Source: Deltaproteobacteria bacterium
GTDB taxonomy: Bacteria > Desulfobacterota > Syntrophia > Syntrophales > JACQWR01
Direction of reading: 5' to 3'
Length of the DNA: 45,343 bases
Assembly (NCBI GenBank): GCA_026388415.1
Contig: JAPLJV010000015.1
Span: 1-45,343 of the forward strand
Numbering within the stretch: position 1 is the stretch's first letter; each line of letters starts with the position of its first letter. Positions 25,585 through 35,000 of this stretch are shown piece after piece. Below the pieces are notes generated by a model. The model had not been told where the DNA came from and did no database searches. It saw nothing but the letters and a program-made list of their open reading frames with translations. The position numbers and the translations under genes are program-made.

Positions 25585-28500
25585 ATGACAAAGAGCACGG
25601 ACGGTAAGGCATCTACCACAAGATTGGATTACTTGTTGGAATGCCTCCTTTCCTTAGGGGCTACAGGACCTAATGGATTCGAAGGGCTTATCCGTGTTTT
25701 ACTTGAAAAATGGACCAACCAAACATTTCGTCTTGCAAGATCAGGAAGCCAATCAGGAAAAGACACGACATCCGAGAATCCGAATGGATGTGTCATTGCC
25801 GCGGAAATGAAGCGATATGAGGAAGGGACTTCGTTAAGCCGTCGGATGCTCTTAGGTGAACTTTCAGAAGTGATCACGGGTCTTCCCGATTTAGAACTTT
25901 GGGTGCTCAGCACAACTAAGGAAATTGGGGATAAAGAGGCAGAGGGCATTCGTGAGTTGTCCGAAAGGCTCGATGTAGAAACTCTCATCATAGATTCCCG
26001 TTCCACCGGTATAGGACCGATTCAAGCCTTTTGCGCGAAATATCCGGACATCACTTTGAATTTTTGCATTGTCAATGGGGATCATATTGATTCAGAAAAA
26101 TTAAGTACCTACCTGAATGATATTCAGGTGCATCCAGCATACGCTGACGCAGCAGATAGCCTAAAACGAATGTTGGATGCAACCCTCCTTGGTCGAAGTC
26201 AGACTCGCCAAGACTCGTTACGATGGCTCACAAAGCAGGTTAATAGCCGAGTCCAGTCATGGGCTGTCTTCCGCCAAGATATCGCTTTGCATGATGGAAA
26301 TCGGGTACCTGCCATTGATCGGACTAAACATAATGAGCAATTTGATGATTGGTGGCAGAACAAAAGAACGAAGAGTCCGCACTGCATCCTCTTGGGAGAA
26401 GAGGGTACTGGTAAGACATGGGCTATAATCTCGTGGCTAATGACGCGTTTCCGAGAAAACAATGGGCCGATCGTCTTGCCCGTGACTTCCTCCCAGCTCA
26501 CATCAGCAACCGATCTTCAAACACTCCTTGCCGGCATCCTTGAAAACCGCTTTGGTAAATCCATCACATTTTGGCTGAGGCGTATAAACCATTGGCTGGA
26601 ACAGGCGGCTTCAAATGGTCCCATATTCCTGCTTTGCCTTGACGGCCTGAACGAAAAACCAGATTTCCCATGGAAAGCCATCATATCACAATCTGTTGCT
26701 GAGGCGTGGATTGGTAAGATTGCAATTTTAATGACAAGCAGGCCAGAATACTGGAAAGAACACGTATCTTATGGTGTGTCGGGTATCCAAATTATTACTA
26801 CAGAAGGATACGGCGACGAGGAGCTGAAAATCATCCTTGGGAGAGCTATGCTGAAGATTGAGCAGATACCGAAAGAGCTTTACTCGTTAATCAAGAAACC
26901 ACGGTATTGCGATTTGGTCGTCCAGCATTTCTCTGAAATGGTAGCATCAGGAGATCTGACAATAGATAGACTGCTCTATGAAGACTATAAGGATCGCACT
27001 GCGAGGAAACAAAATCTTCCCGTTTCTGATGCAGAATTTAACCAAATTCTGTGTAGCTTTGCTCAGCAACATCTAAATGGCGTTAATGGCTTCAGTAAGG
27101 CAGAGTTAATACCTTTTCTCCCCACTACCGGCGATCGTACCCTTATTCAAGAAATCATCGATGGTGGCCTTCTTGTGCCAACAGGAAAGCAATCTACCCC
27201 CTATCGAGTGGAGAACCGACGGCTCATTTACGGCCTCGGTATGCTGTTGGCTGATGATCTCAAGGAGATAGGAGATAAATCAATAGACTACATAGCCGAT
27301 CGCATACAGGCGTGGTTGGAACCCCAGTCTGATATGGAGATGAAGGTACAAATCACCGGGGCGGCGGTTTTTTTCAGCACTATTGATACCACTTATCCTC
27401 AAAGCGCTCGTAGGGCATTGCTTCGCGCCTGGATTGGATCGCGCAACATGTCGGAAGGGCAGGAACGTGTCATTGGGGCCTATATATCTGACTGCGCGGA
27501 CGATCTTCTTGCCATTACTGACGATTTTTGGCGATCGTCCAGTGAAGATGGGCTTTCCCACGAACGATTGGCAAATGTTTTTCTCAAACATCGTGATGAT
27601 CCGAAGGTCAAACCTCATCTCATCCAAGCCACCAAGCGATGGATGAGTTACGTCAATACCAATGGCCAGCTTCTTGAACGAGGGGGCGATAACAAACGTC
27701 TGGAAGAACTAAACAGGGCAATACTTGATCGACTAGGCCAGGAACCAAAAGTTGGCGATACTGTCACTTTTCATGGAAGGTCATTTCCTGTGACCGATGA
27801 TGATGGGCTGCTTCGTCTTGCTCGATTTGCTCTTCTTATTATATCCGGAGGAGACCGACTTCCGTTTATTGAAGCATTTTACTACTGGTCAATCTCGCGA
27901 CGACTCATGGGAAGACATGCGGAATTGGAAGAAGCCTCGTGGGTGCTACAGCTCGCGGATGAAGACCTGTGGGCTGCCTTTGCACCCACCTTAAATGAGA
28001 TGGCAACATCCGAAAACGATACGATAAAGAAGGCAGCAGATCTTCTTTTAACATGTCTCGGCAATCGAGAGGCTCTTGCACTGAAGGAAAAACATTTGGC
28101 CAATCTTTATCCTTTACCGGAGTGGTGGATTGAGCATCTACAAGATCCATGTAAGAGTATCTTTGCTCTCCAGCGCAGTGGATTTGAACCATGCATGGCA
28201 AGGGAGGATCTTGACATCAAACATCTCCTTTGGAAGATCGATAAGAAGTACCTGCCCGACCCTCAACTAAGAGCCCCTGAATCTTTCATAGGGCGTATTG
28301 CTGACGAGACATTAACGCTTCCAGTGAGTGGTTATAGGACGGCTTTTGGAACAACGAGCGAAGACTGTAAAATTGAACAATTCGAGACAGCCCTGGCCCG
28401 GTTTGCCCCTTCAATCTTTGGCGATTTGATGCGGAAGATTGTGCAAAGCATCAGGCAAAGAAACGAAAAAACCAGAAAACCGCTACTTACCATCCTCCCC

Positions 28501-30321
28501 CGCTTGGGGCTTATCCTACGCGATCCTGAGATCGCCATAATCCGAGAAACAATTTCTACGCAAATCAACACAGCAGAAGAAGAAACTGAGAAAAACTCCT
28601 TTAATTATGGAAAATATGCTGAAGCCGAAGCGGCTCTTGCTCTCGTTATGCATTTAGATCCGGTGGACGTGGCGGAGTTAATTCTTGGGAGGCCCGACGA
28701 AGCAGTGGATCTTGTACCTCTTGAACATTGGTTTGAACTGCTGCCTGATCAAACCATAGTCAGCTATCTTGATCGATTGCTGGTTGAACCCAATGAAACG
28801 TATATAACCAGGCTCCTATGGATCTTGTGCGAATCGCAGCCCTCATTGACCGATGGACAGCGTCATCGCATAATGCAGCTCATTGAGAGTGGTGATGAGA
28901 TTTTGCGCTTTTCTGCCATCCGATTTACGTGGGCAACGAAAGACAAGGAATTGATAAAGTGCATATTAACAAATAGTTATTCTTTGCTTCATCCCGAAAA
29001 GAGCCAGGCGGATAATTTCATTGCTGAGATTCTATGCCGTTATGGGAACGAATTCCATTTCGATCAACTTAGCCAAAGACTGCCGCTCTCCAGACTTGGC
29101 TGGGCTATACATCGGAGAGGATTTCAGCCTGAGGAAATAACAGTATATGCCCAATGTCTCAATTCTGTATGTAATAAACTTGTTGGGTGTAAAGACATCG
29201 TAGGAGACCGTCTCATTAATGCAATTATTAACCTGTCCGATGATTTGGATGTTTCTTTTAAACAGTATCAAGAAGTGCCGGCTGACAAAACGGTCCATTT
29301 CATTTCATCCGCATTAACCTGGGGAAGCCCTCCATCACTTTCTCCCGACGATTGTAAACGTCTTATGACGCAGGAATCTGCTGAACAGTTCCGGGAACGA
29401 CAGCGTGCTTTCCGCGAAAAGATTGAGAGACTGACGTCGCAAGACGAAACTAGGTGGCAGTCAGATCAGTTCAATACAGATGTATTGGAACGGATTTGCC
29501 GCGATTATCCCCAGATGGTCGAGACTTGGGTTAATGGAGTGGGGGAGAACGATAAGGCATTGTTTTTGTGTGAAGGGTTCTACCAATCTTTGTGCGCTGC
29601 GCTGGCTAACGAAGAACCGTCTTTAGGATTTAAACTCTGGCATTTAATTCAGAGCAGGCCTGTTTTAATCCACTTTATGGAATCCAGAGCCCGAACCGAT
29701 TGGATGACTTGCCTTCCCTTCGCAGCACGGCCTTCAGAAAAAGCAAATATGGCCAGAAGGGACCTGCTTGATCGATGCTATAGTGATATCGAACTCTTGA
29801 AATTAGCGAATGCAGCCGGTGCGTACGCTCGCGAAGATTGGATTGTTGAAGAGGCACGTCAGTTGATCAGGTCACCTTTTCTGTGGCGGCGTGTGAAAGG
29901 CCTCATGTTATTTTGCCTGGCCAATACAGAAGGCAATATCGATGAAATGATTTCTCTTTCTGACATTCATGGAACATGGGTTGAGGAACGCATTCCCACT
30001 ATTCGCTATTATCATTCAAGAAATATCTGGGCAAAATATTGGTACAGCCGCTTTCTTTCTATAGAAGATAATGACGAGGCATTTGCCAGCTATCACCTGT
30101 TTTTGAAATGTGCAGACCGCAGATGTTACCTTTGGATGGATAGATTCGAAAAAGTAGGAGAATTGAACCACACATCTATTCCAAGCAGGATTAAGTTCTG
30201 CATTACCAATGAAGAACAGCTTAAGCGGGCAGTTGAAGAAAACGAGAAGGACCTTAAAAATCATTTTCTAACGGTCAAGTTCGACAAAGGTCAATTATTA
30301 CCGTTCATGACAGCGGCATGA
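25585..30321 (+). CDS. STAND-type NTPase with N-terminal PD-(D/E)xK nuclease-like domain (Avs-like defence candidate)
   Basis: This 1578-residue protein has three parts. First, an Mrr/restriction-type nuclease-like domain (about 15-165) with Glu33, Asp60 and Glu74-Met-Lys76 (SGSQSGKDTT, IAAEMKRY). Second, a P-loop NTPase (about 245-470) with Walker A GEEGTGKT (271-278) and Walker B FLLCLDGLNE (348-357), the DGLNE form seen in NACHT/STAND proteins. Third, about 1000 residues of helical, repeat-like sequence suited to ligand sensing. The layout matches the Avs family, where the C-terminal arm recognises phage proteins and oligomerisation activates the N-terminal effector. This is the closest known model, not proof. 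It neighbours an MmeI-like system and a toxin-antitoxin pair. Base composition is AT-richer than the genes on either side. Confidence 0.8.
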   Translation: MTKSTDGKASTTRLDYLLECLLSLGATGPNGFEGLIRVLLEKWTNQTFRLARSGSQSGKDTTSENPNGCVIAAEMKRYEEGTSLSRRMLLGELSEVITGLPDLELWVLSTTKEIGDKEAEGIRELSERLDVETLIIDSRSTGIGPIQAFCAKYPDITLNFCIVNGDHIDSEKLSTYLNDIQVHPAYADAADSLKRMLDATLLGRSQTRQDSLRWLTKQVNSRVQSWAVFRQDIALHDGNRVPAIDRTKHNEQFDDWWQNKRTKSPHCILLGEEGTGKTWAIISWLMTRFRENNGPIVLPVTSSQLTSATDLQTLLAGILENRFGKSITFWLRRINHWLEQAASNGPIFLLCLDGLNEKPDFPWKAIISQSVAEAWIGKIAILMTSRPEYWKEHVSYGVSGIQIITTEGYGDEELKIILGRAMLKIEQIPKELYSLIKKPRYCDLVVQHFSEMVASGDLTIDRLLYEDYKDRTARKQNLPVSDAEFNQILCSFAQQHLNGVNGFSKAELIPFLPTTGDRTLIQEIIDGGLLVPTGKQSTPYRVENRRLIYGLGMLLADDLKEIGDKSIDYIADRIQAWLEPQSDMEMKVQITGAAVFFSTIDTTYPQSARRALLRAWIGSRNMSEGQERVIGAYISDCADDLLAITDDFWRSSSEDGLSHERLANVFLKHRDDPKVKPHLIQATKRWMSYVNTNGQLLERGGDNKRLEELNRAILDRLGQEPKVGDTVTFHGRSFPVTDDDGLLRLARFALLIISGGDRLPFIEAFYYWSISRRLMGRHAELEEASWVLQLADEDLWAAFAPTLNEMATSENDTIKKAADLLLTCLGNREALALKEKHLANLYPLPEWWIEHLQDPCKSIFALQRSGFEPCMAREDLDIKHLLWKIDKKYLPDPQLRAPESFIGRIADETLTLPVSGYRTAFGTTSEDCKIEQFETALARFAPSIFGDLMRKIVQSIRQRNEKTRKPLLTILPRLGLILRDPEIAIIRETISTQINTAEEETEKNSFNYGKYAEAEAALALVMHLDPVDVAELILGRPDEAVDLVPLEHWFELLPDQTIVSYLDRLLVEPNETYITRLLWILCESQPSLTDGQRHRIMQLIESGDEILRFSAIRFTWATKDKELIKCILTNSYSLLHPEKSQADNFIAEILCRYGNEFHFDQLSQRLPLSRLGWAIHRRGFQPEEITVYAQCLNSVCNKLVGCKDIVGDRLINAIINLSDDLDVSFKQYQEVPADKTVHFISSALTWGSPPSLSPDDCKRLMTQESAEQFRERQRAFREKIERLTSQDETRWQSDQFNTDVLERICRDYPQMVETWVNGVGENDKALFLCEGFYQSLCAALANEEPSLGFKLWHLIQSRPVLIHFMESRARTDWMTCLPFAARPSEKANMARRDLLDRCYSDIELLKLANAAGAYAREDWIVEEARQLIRSPFLWRRVKGLMLFCLANTEGNIDEMISLSDIHGTWVEERIPTIRYYHSRNIWAKYWYSRFLSIEDNDEAFASYHLFLKCADRRCYLWMDRFEKVGELNHTSIPSRIKFCITNEEQLKRAVEENEKDLKNHFLTVKFDKGQLLPFMTAA

Positions 30322-30330
30322 AAGATCATA

Positions 30331-30507
30331 TCAGACCCTGATATTTCGTTCTTCCAAGATCGTCCGCTGGATCGTCAACGTATGACTCTCCGTTGCCTGG
30401 CCCGACTTCTCAAGCCGAAGTTGTGGACCGTCATCAAAGGTAATCTCGATCCCGGTAATGCTGAGTGGATGGGCGTAGGAGCCAGTGTTGTAATAGCTCC
30501 CGTCGGG
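30331..30507 (-). pseudogene. C-terminal gene remnant, family unknown
   Basis: A minus frame of 59 codons with protein-like sequence (YYNTGSYAHPLSITGIEITF, then LRLEKSGQATESHTLTIQ) ends in TGA. Upstream in the same frame a TAA interrupts, although coding-like residues (NRVLIKL) continue before it. No start is present. I read it as the tail of a decayed gene whose product I cannot name. Confidence 0.35.
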
Positions 30508-30562
30508 TTAGAGCTTGATTAGGACCCTGTTCAATACCAATAGATCCTGGATAAAATAGGAT

Positions 30563-30591
30563 TTGACATTTTTCCACTACATCGATAGATT
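30563..30591 (+). promoter_or_regulatory. probable sigma-70 promoter, possibly leaderless
   Basis: A perfect TTGACA (30563-30568) is followed after 17 bp by TAGATT (30586-30591). The ATG of the next gene is only 6 bases beyond this -10 box and lacks a ribosome site, so the transcript would start at or next to the ATG. Either the mRNA is leaderless or translation starts later, e.g. at Met13. Confidence 0.5.
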
Positions 30592-30597
30592 ATATCT

Positions 30598-30963
30598 ATG
30601 AAAGTAGCGGAAAAAGATATTGTTGTCCACGGAATGCTGGACGACGAATACGGGCGCTGCCGCGAGGTCATCGAGGCTCTTCTCGCCAAAGTGGTAAACT
30701 ATCCCAAGGGCGCCCTCAATGTCCGCAGGAAACAGAATAAGGGAAAAGAGTACGTCTATCATTACCTTGTCCGGCGCGACGGGAAGAAGATCATTAACCG
30801 GCACATATCTGAAAAGGAACTGCCGGAACTTCAGAAGCTTATGGAAGAGCGGGAAAAATGCCGGAAGGAGATACGGGCGTACAAGAAACGCATGGCCTAT
30901 CTGGAAAAGCTTTTGAACAAACCGAATCCGGGAGGTGGCCGTCACGAACTTGCTGCCCGATAA
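30598..30963 (+). CDS. conserved-looking hypothetical protein with C-terminal coiled coil
   Basis: This 121-residue, strongly basic protein has a compact N-terminal part (residues 1-70, including GKEYVYHYLVRRDGKKIINR) and a helical Glu/Lys-rich C-terminal part (70-110) ending KKRMAYLEKLL. I recall similar anonymous proteins in related genomes, but no function is known to me. The mix of a basic small domain and a coiled coil could suit nucleic-acid binding; that is a guess. It lies between the defence cluster and a gene remnant. Confidence 0.6.
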   Translation: MKVAEKDIVVHGMLDDEYGRCREVIEALLAKVVNYPKGALNVRRKQNKGKEYVYHYLVRRDGKKIINRHISEKELPELQKLMEEREKCRKEIRAYKKRMAYLEKLLNKPNPGGGRHELAAR

Positions 30964-31234
30964 TATCTGCCGTAACGAGTCGGATCGGCAGTATCTTCCG
31001 GAGAATGTGGCCTGTATCGTTGGCGATATCAGGAACAGGGATCATCTGGATCAAGCTGTGGCCGGCGCGGATGTGGTGATCTGTGCCTTCGGTCCGCGTG
31101 AGCCATACAAGGAAGTCTTTTGCGGCGACGTTACCGGCAATGTTATTGAATCCATGAAAAAACATGATGTTGACAGGTTGCTCTTACTATTTTTTTCTGT
31201 CCGCTCCTGCTGCTGTTTATTAAGATATACCTGA
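30935..31234 (+). pseudogene. fragment of an NAD(P)-binding (NmrA/SDR-like) protein
   Basis: The frame contains a middle piece of a Rossmann NAD(P)H-binding protein: YLPENVACIVGDIRNRDHL, AVAGADVVICAFG and VIESMKKHDVDRLLLL match the usual order after the first dinucleotide loop. The N-terminal GxxGxxG loop is absent, and after about residue 85 the sequence turns into unrelated residues and stops. It overlaps the end of the preceding hypothetical gene. It is a remnant and unlikely to be functional. Confidence 0.55.
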
Positions 31235-31284
31235 CGTCCCCTGTGCCCATGAACCGGGCACAGTGGTTAGTGAAGCAGAGGCTT

Positions 31285-32460
31285 TTACCCGCCGCTGGCA
31301 AATTCCTTTTCAATCCTGAGCATGGCCTCTGCCAAACGATTGTCGGGCACCGTGAGCGAGATGCGGACATAGCCTTCCCCGTACTGGCCATAGGCATTGC
31401 CTGCCGCCACCACGACCGCCGTTTTTTCAAAGAGCCGGTTCGTAAATTCCAGGGCCGTCATACCGGCCGGTACGGGCACCCAGAGATAAAATGTACCCTT
31501 CGGGGGATTAAAATTGATCCCGATCCGCCGGAGCGTTGCCAGCACCAGCTCCCGGCGCTTACCATAGATATTCAGCATCTTGCTGATATTATTTGTTTCC
31601 TGCTTCAAGGCCAGGATCGCGGCATACTGGATGGGGTTAAAGATGCCCGAGTCGGTGTTTTCCTTGACCTTGCTCATCGCGGCAATCAGGTCGGTATTTC
31701 CTGCTGCCATGCCGATCCGCCAGCCTGTCATGTTGTAGGGCTTGGAGAGCGAATTTAATTCCACGCCCACTTCCTTGGCTCCCGCAGCCGTTAAAAAGCT
31801 TAACCGCTCCTGGCCGTCGAAAAGTATCTCGCTGTACGGATTGTCATAGCAGACGGCAATATTGTGGGCCTTGGCAAAAGCGACGGTCCGGTCGAAAAAT
31901 TCCCTGTTGGCGCAGGCGCCCGTGGGATTGTTCGGGTAATTGAGGAACATCGCCGTGGCCTGCGACAGAATATCCGCGGGAATATCTTCGTAAACGGGCA
32001 AATAATTATTTCTGGCCAGGATCGGCATATTGTAGGGAATACCGCCGCCCATCAGGATACTGGAACGGTAGGCGGGATAGCCGGGGTCCGTCATCAGCAC
32101 CACTTCGCCACTGTTGACGCGGGCCAGGATGAAATGGTGGCAACCTTCCTTGGAACCGATCAGCGCGAGCACTTCATCGGCGGCATTCAGAGCTACACCG
32201 TAACGCTCCTGATACCAGCGGGCCACCTCCTGCCGGAAGGCCAGCATGCCCTTTTCCTCGTCCGTCGGGTAGCGGTGATTTTCCGGATCCCGTGCCCGGA
32301 GACTTAATTCATCAATAATGCCGGGCGGTGTGGGCTCCACGGGATCACCGATGGCGAGGCTGATGACATCCACCCCCTCGGCCCTGGCCTTCGCAATCTT
32401 CTTTCTCAATTCCATAAACAGGTACGGCGGTATCTTGGTTAAACGTTCGGCTGTCTGCAA
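31285..32460 (-). CDS. dapL: LL-diaminopimelate aminotransferase
   Basis: This 391-residue PLP enzyme of fold type I converts tetrahydrodipicolinate directly to LL-diaminopimelate in lysine and peptidoglycan synthesis. Visible motifs are ISLAIGDPVEPTP near the N-terminus, FLNYPNNPTGA, CYDNPYSEI, and the PLP lysine in SLSKPYNMTGWRIG. It lies 24 bp after dapF on the same strand, which supports the DapL role over other class I aminotransferases. The start is TTG with AAAGGAGA seven bases before. An 8-bp perfect hairpin without a U run (31241-31263) lies just downstream. Confidence 0.88.
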   Translation of the reverse strand: MQTAERLTKIPPYLFMELRKKIAKARAEGVDVISLAIGDPVEPTPPGIIDELSLRARDPENHRYPTDEEKGMLAFRQEVARWYQERYGVALNAADEVLALIGSKEGCHHFILARVNSGEVVLMTDPGYPAYRSSILMGGGIPYNMPILARNNYLPVYEDIPADILSQATAMFLNYPNNPTGACANREFFDRTVAFAKAHNIAVCYDNPYSEILFDGQERLSFLTAAGAKEVGVELNSLSKPYNMTGWRIGMAAGNTDLIAAMSKVKENTDSGIFNPIQYAAILALKQETNNISKMLNIYGKRRELVLATLRRIGINFNPPKGTFYLWVPVPAGMTALEFTNRLFEKTAVVVAAGNAYGQYGEGYVRISLTVPDNRLAEAMLRIEKEFASGG

Positions 32461-32484
32461 AATATCTTCTCCTTTACTCTCTTT

Positions 32485-33306
32485 TTATTTTTTGTAGGCT
32501 TCTTCCCACAGCAGGCCCTGATAAACTACTTTGGCGCCGCCCTCGAGATAAACGTTGCCGTAGCCGGCGGCTGTCTCCTCAAAATAAATCTTCAACCTCT
32601 CGCCACTCTGCACGATCACCTCCACGGGGGAGGACGTCAGACCTTTCCGGGCCGAGACCAGCGCGGCGGCCACGGAACCGGTGCCGCAGGCCAGGGTTTC
32701 ATCTTCTACGCCCCTTTCATAGGTGCGCACGGCAATGGTATGGCCGTCCAGTACCCGGACAAAATTGGCATTCGTGCCTGCCGGCTGGTAATGCTCATGG
32801 TAACGGATCATACGGCCGGCGCCAAAAACATCAAAACTCTCCAGGTCATCCACGAAGTGAATAACATGGGGGACGCCGGTATTGATGCTGCTGACGGGAA
32901 GCGACCCGGATTCTGTCTGCAGATCATGATGCAATTCCAGGCGCGTAGGTTCGGTCAGGCGCAGTTTTACCGTCTCCCCGCTCACGGTGGCATCTATAAT
33001 GCCGGCCACCGTTTCAAAGGACATTTGCGCCGGGGCAATTCCCTTGAGGAAGGCAAAGCGGGCGGCGCAGCGGCCGCCGTTGCCGCACATCTCCACCTCG
33101 CTGCCGTCGGCGTTGAAAAAACGCCAGCGGAAATCAGCACAGGTTGATTTCTCAATGATGATCAGGCCGTCCGCCCCCACTGATCCTTTCCGGGCGCAAA
33201 GGGTTTGGACAAATTCGATCAGGTCGGAAACCGTAAGCTCGCAGTTGCGGTTGTCAATCAGGATGAAATCGTTCCCGCTGCCGCTCATTTTATAAAATTC
33301 AATCAA
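32485..33306 (-). CDS. dapF: diaminopimelate epimerase
   Basis: This 273-residue cytoplasmic enzyme converts LL- to meso-diaminopimelate for cell wall and lysine. The two catalytic cysteines are in VEMCGNGGRC (Cys74) and LACGTGSVAAAL. The frame is open up to 33426, but the family start (IEFYKMSGSGNDF) and a ribosome site AAGAGGTG point to a TTG codon at 33306. It precedes dapL by 24 bp and follows waaA by 89 bp. Confidence 0.95.
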   Translation of the reverse strand: MIEFYKMSGSGNDFILIDNRNCELTVSDLIEFVQTLCARKGSVGADGLIIIEKSTCADFRWRFFNADGSEVEMCGNGGRCAARFAFLKGIAPAQMSFETVAGIIDATVSGETVKLRLTEPTRLELHHDLQTESGSLPVSSINTGVPHVIHFVDDLESFDVFGAGRMIRYHEHYQPAGTNANFVRVLDGHTIAVRTYERGVEDETLACGTGSVAAALVSARKGLTSSPVEVIVQSGERLKIYFEETAAGYGNVYLEGGAKVVYQGLLWEEAYKK

Positions 33307-33395
33307 ATCACACCTCTTATTATTTCCAAAGCTTGCCTGCCCGATGGAAACTCGTAGATTTTGTGCGGCGAGTATATGAAAATAGCTTCCGTGTG

Positions 33396-34706
33396 TCAAG
33401 ATGTTGGGAGACAATTTGGCAGACAATTAATGATCAGATCCGCATAGCTGTCCGCCGCCCCGCTGTTGGACGCCACCAAACGACGTCCCGCTTCACCCCG
33501 CCGGGCCATAGCTGACGGATCGGCCATCATCTTCAGGATGCCCGTAAGCAGCTCGTCGCCATCGTGCACGGTAATCCCGGCGCCCGCGTTTTCCAGAAGA
33601 GCCATTTCCTCACGGAAATCATCCATGAAGGGACCGTAAAAAACTATCTTGCCCCAGGCGGCAGCCTCCATGATATTCTGCCCGCCCTTAGGAACCAGGC
33701 TGCCTCCGCAAAAAACCACCGTGGCCAGGCCATATACCTTGAAGAGTTCACCAATGACATCCACAACTATCACGCGCTCATCGCTGCGCTGCCTACCGCC
33801 CATGATCTCGGCCAAAGTGATTATGTCTCCCAGCCCGGCCTCACGGGCCAAGGCAAGGACGGATGGCGCCCGCTCGACGTGGCGCGGCACTACAATCAGT
33901 TTACATGCGGGATAGGTGTGCAGAATCTTTCTGTAAACTCCGATGATAATCGCTTCCTCTCCCTCATGGGTGCTGCCGGCCACCAGGACCGGATCGTCGG
34001 CTCCGACATTCAGGCGGTTTTGCATCTCCGCCAGCAGGGCGGCGGAGGTTTGCGCCGCCAGACTATCGTACTTCGCATTGCCGCAGACCGTTAACCGGTC
34101 CGGCGGCGCTCCTATACTCCGGAAACGCTCCGCATCAAGCCCGGAAATAACGCCGACCCCGGCGAAGCTATCAAGGATGCCCTTCCAGAAAAAACGTGTC
34201 AGCTTATAGCGGCGGAAAGAACGAGGAGAGAGACGACCGTTGGCCATCACAACGTTAACCCGGCGCTCCCGGCAGTAACGGATAAAATTCGGCCATAATT
34301 CGGTCTCCGTAAGCACGAAGATGTCCGGACGCACGGCCTTGATTGCCCGGCGGACGGCGCAGGGGATGTCGAGGGGATAGTAAATCAAGGCGTTGGTGGC
34401 GGGAACGATCCGGCGGGCCATTTCCTGACCCGTATCCGTAGTTGTGGAAAGGATGATCGCCGCTCCGGGCAGCCGCTTCCGGAGAGCGGCAATGATGGGA
34501 GCGGCCACGGTAACTTCACCGACCGAAACGGCGTGAAACCACAGGCGGGGACTGCCGGTCAGATCGGCAAGGATGGCGGGCGGCAGAAAGCCGAGGCGCT
34601 GGCCGAATCCCCGCCGATATTTCCCCGTTCGCATCATCTTGACCGCATACCAGGGGACCAGAAACAGGGCGGCGACCCATAAGAAAACATTATACAGTAG
34701 CAACAT
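33396..34706 (-). CDS. waaA: 3-deoxy-D-manno-octulosonic acid (Kdo) transferase
   Basis: This inner-membrane glycosyltransferase adds Kdo from CMP-Kdo to lipid A, so the cell makes lipopolysaccharide. The protein has 436 residues from the chosen ATG. An N-terminal membrane helix (YNVFLWVAALFLVPWYAV) is followed by a GT-B fold with FHAVSVGEV, TETELWPNF and VLVAGSTHEGEE, and by the donor-site FCGGSLVPKGGQNIMEAAAWG. The ATG at 34706 has AAAGG six bases before; a TTG at 34721 is possible. It is divergent from rpe and upstream of dapF. Confidence 0.95.
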   Translation of the reverse strand: MLLLYNVFLWVAALFLVPWYAVKMMRTGKYRRGFGQRLGFLPPAILADLTGSPRLWFHAVSVGEVTVAAPIIAALRKRLPGAAIILSTTTDTGQEMARRIVPATNALIYYPLDIPCAVRRAIKAVRPDIFVLTETELWPNFIRYCRERRVNVVMANGRLSPRSFRRYKLTRFFWKGILDSFAGVGVISGLDAERFRSIGAPPDRLTVCGNAKYDSLAAQTSAALLAEMQNRLNVGADDPVLVAGSTHEGEEAIIIGVYRKILHTYPACKLIVVPRHVERAPSVLALAREAGLGDIITLAEIMGGRQRSDERVIVVDVIGELFKVYGLATVVFCGGSLVPKGGQNIMEAAAWGKIVFYGPFMDDFREEMALLENAGAGITVHDGDELLTGILKMMADPSAMARRGEAGRRLVASNSGAADSYADLIINCLPNCLPTS

Positions 34707-34892
34707 GCAGTGCCTTTGCAATTACCTCTCCCGATAAAATTACTAAACACCGAGGATGGCTTCAGTATCACGCCAATCAGGGAAAGTGCAAGCAAAAGAG
34801 GGACACTACCGGGGAAGATAAGGCCATACGATGGCCTTGAAAATTAAAATGACTTGAATAGCGGGCAATATCTGTTATATAGTCCGAGTAGC

Positions 34893-34980
34893 CCCCATGC
34901 TCGGCGCGGGCACAACGAAACATGAAAATCCCCCCTTAACCCCCCTTTGGTAAAGGGGGGATGGGGGATTTTCATATAAA
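34893..34980. repeat. 88-bp repeat with C/G-run palindrome, copy 1
   Basis: This copy and 42881-42970 are nearly identical. Both run from CATGnTCGGCGCGGGCACAA to GATTTTCATATAAA and contain the palindrome CCCCCCTTTGGTAAAGGGGGG inside a larger GAAAATC…GATTTTC stem. Each copy ends 20-26 bp before a plus-strand start codon, here rpe, so it would form a stable hairpin in the 5' leader or just upstream of it. Confidence 0.85.
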
Positions 34981-35000
34981 ATCAAAGGTAAAGGAAAACC

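Noticed and set aside
31241-31263. Perfect 8-bp hairpin as the dapL terminator
   Set aside because: No U run follows on the minus strand, so an intrinsic terminator is not supported.
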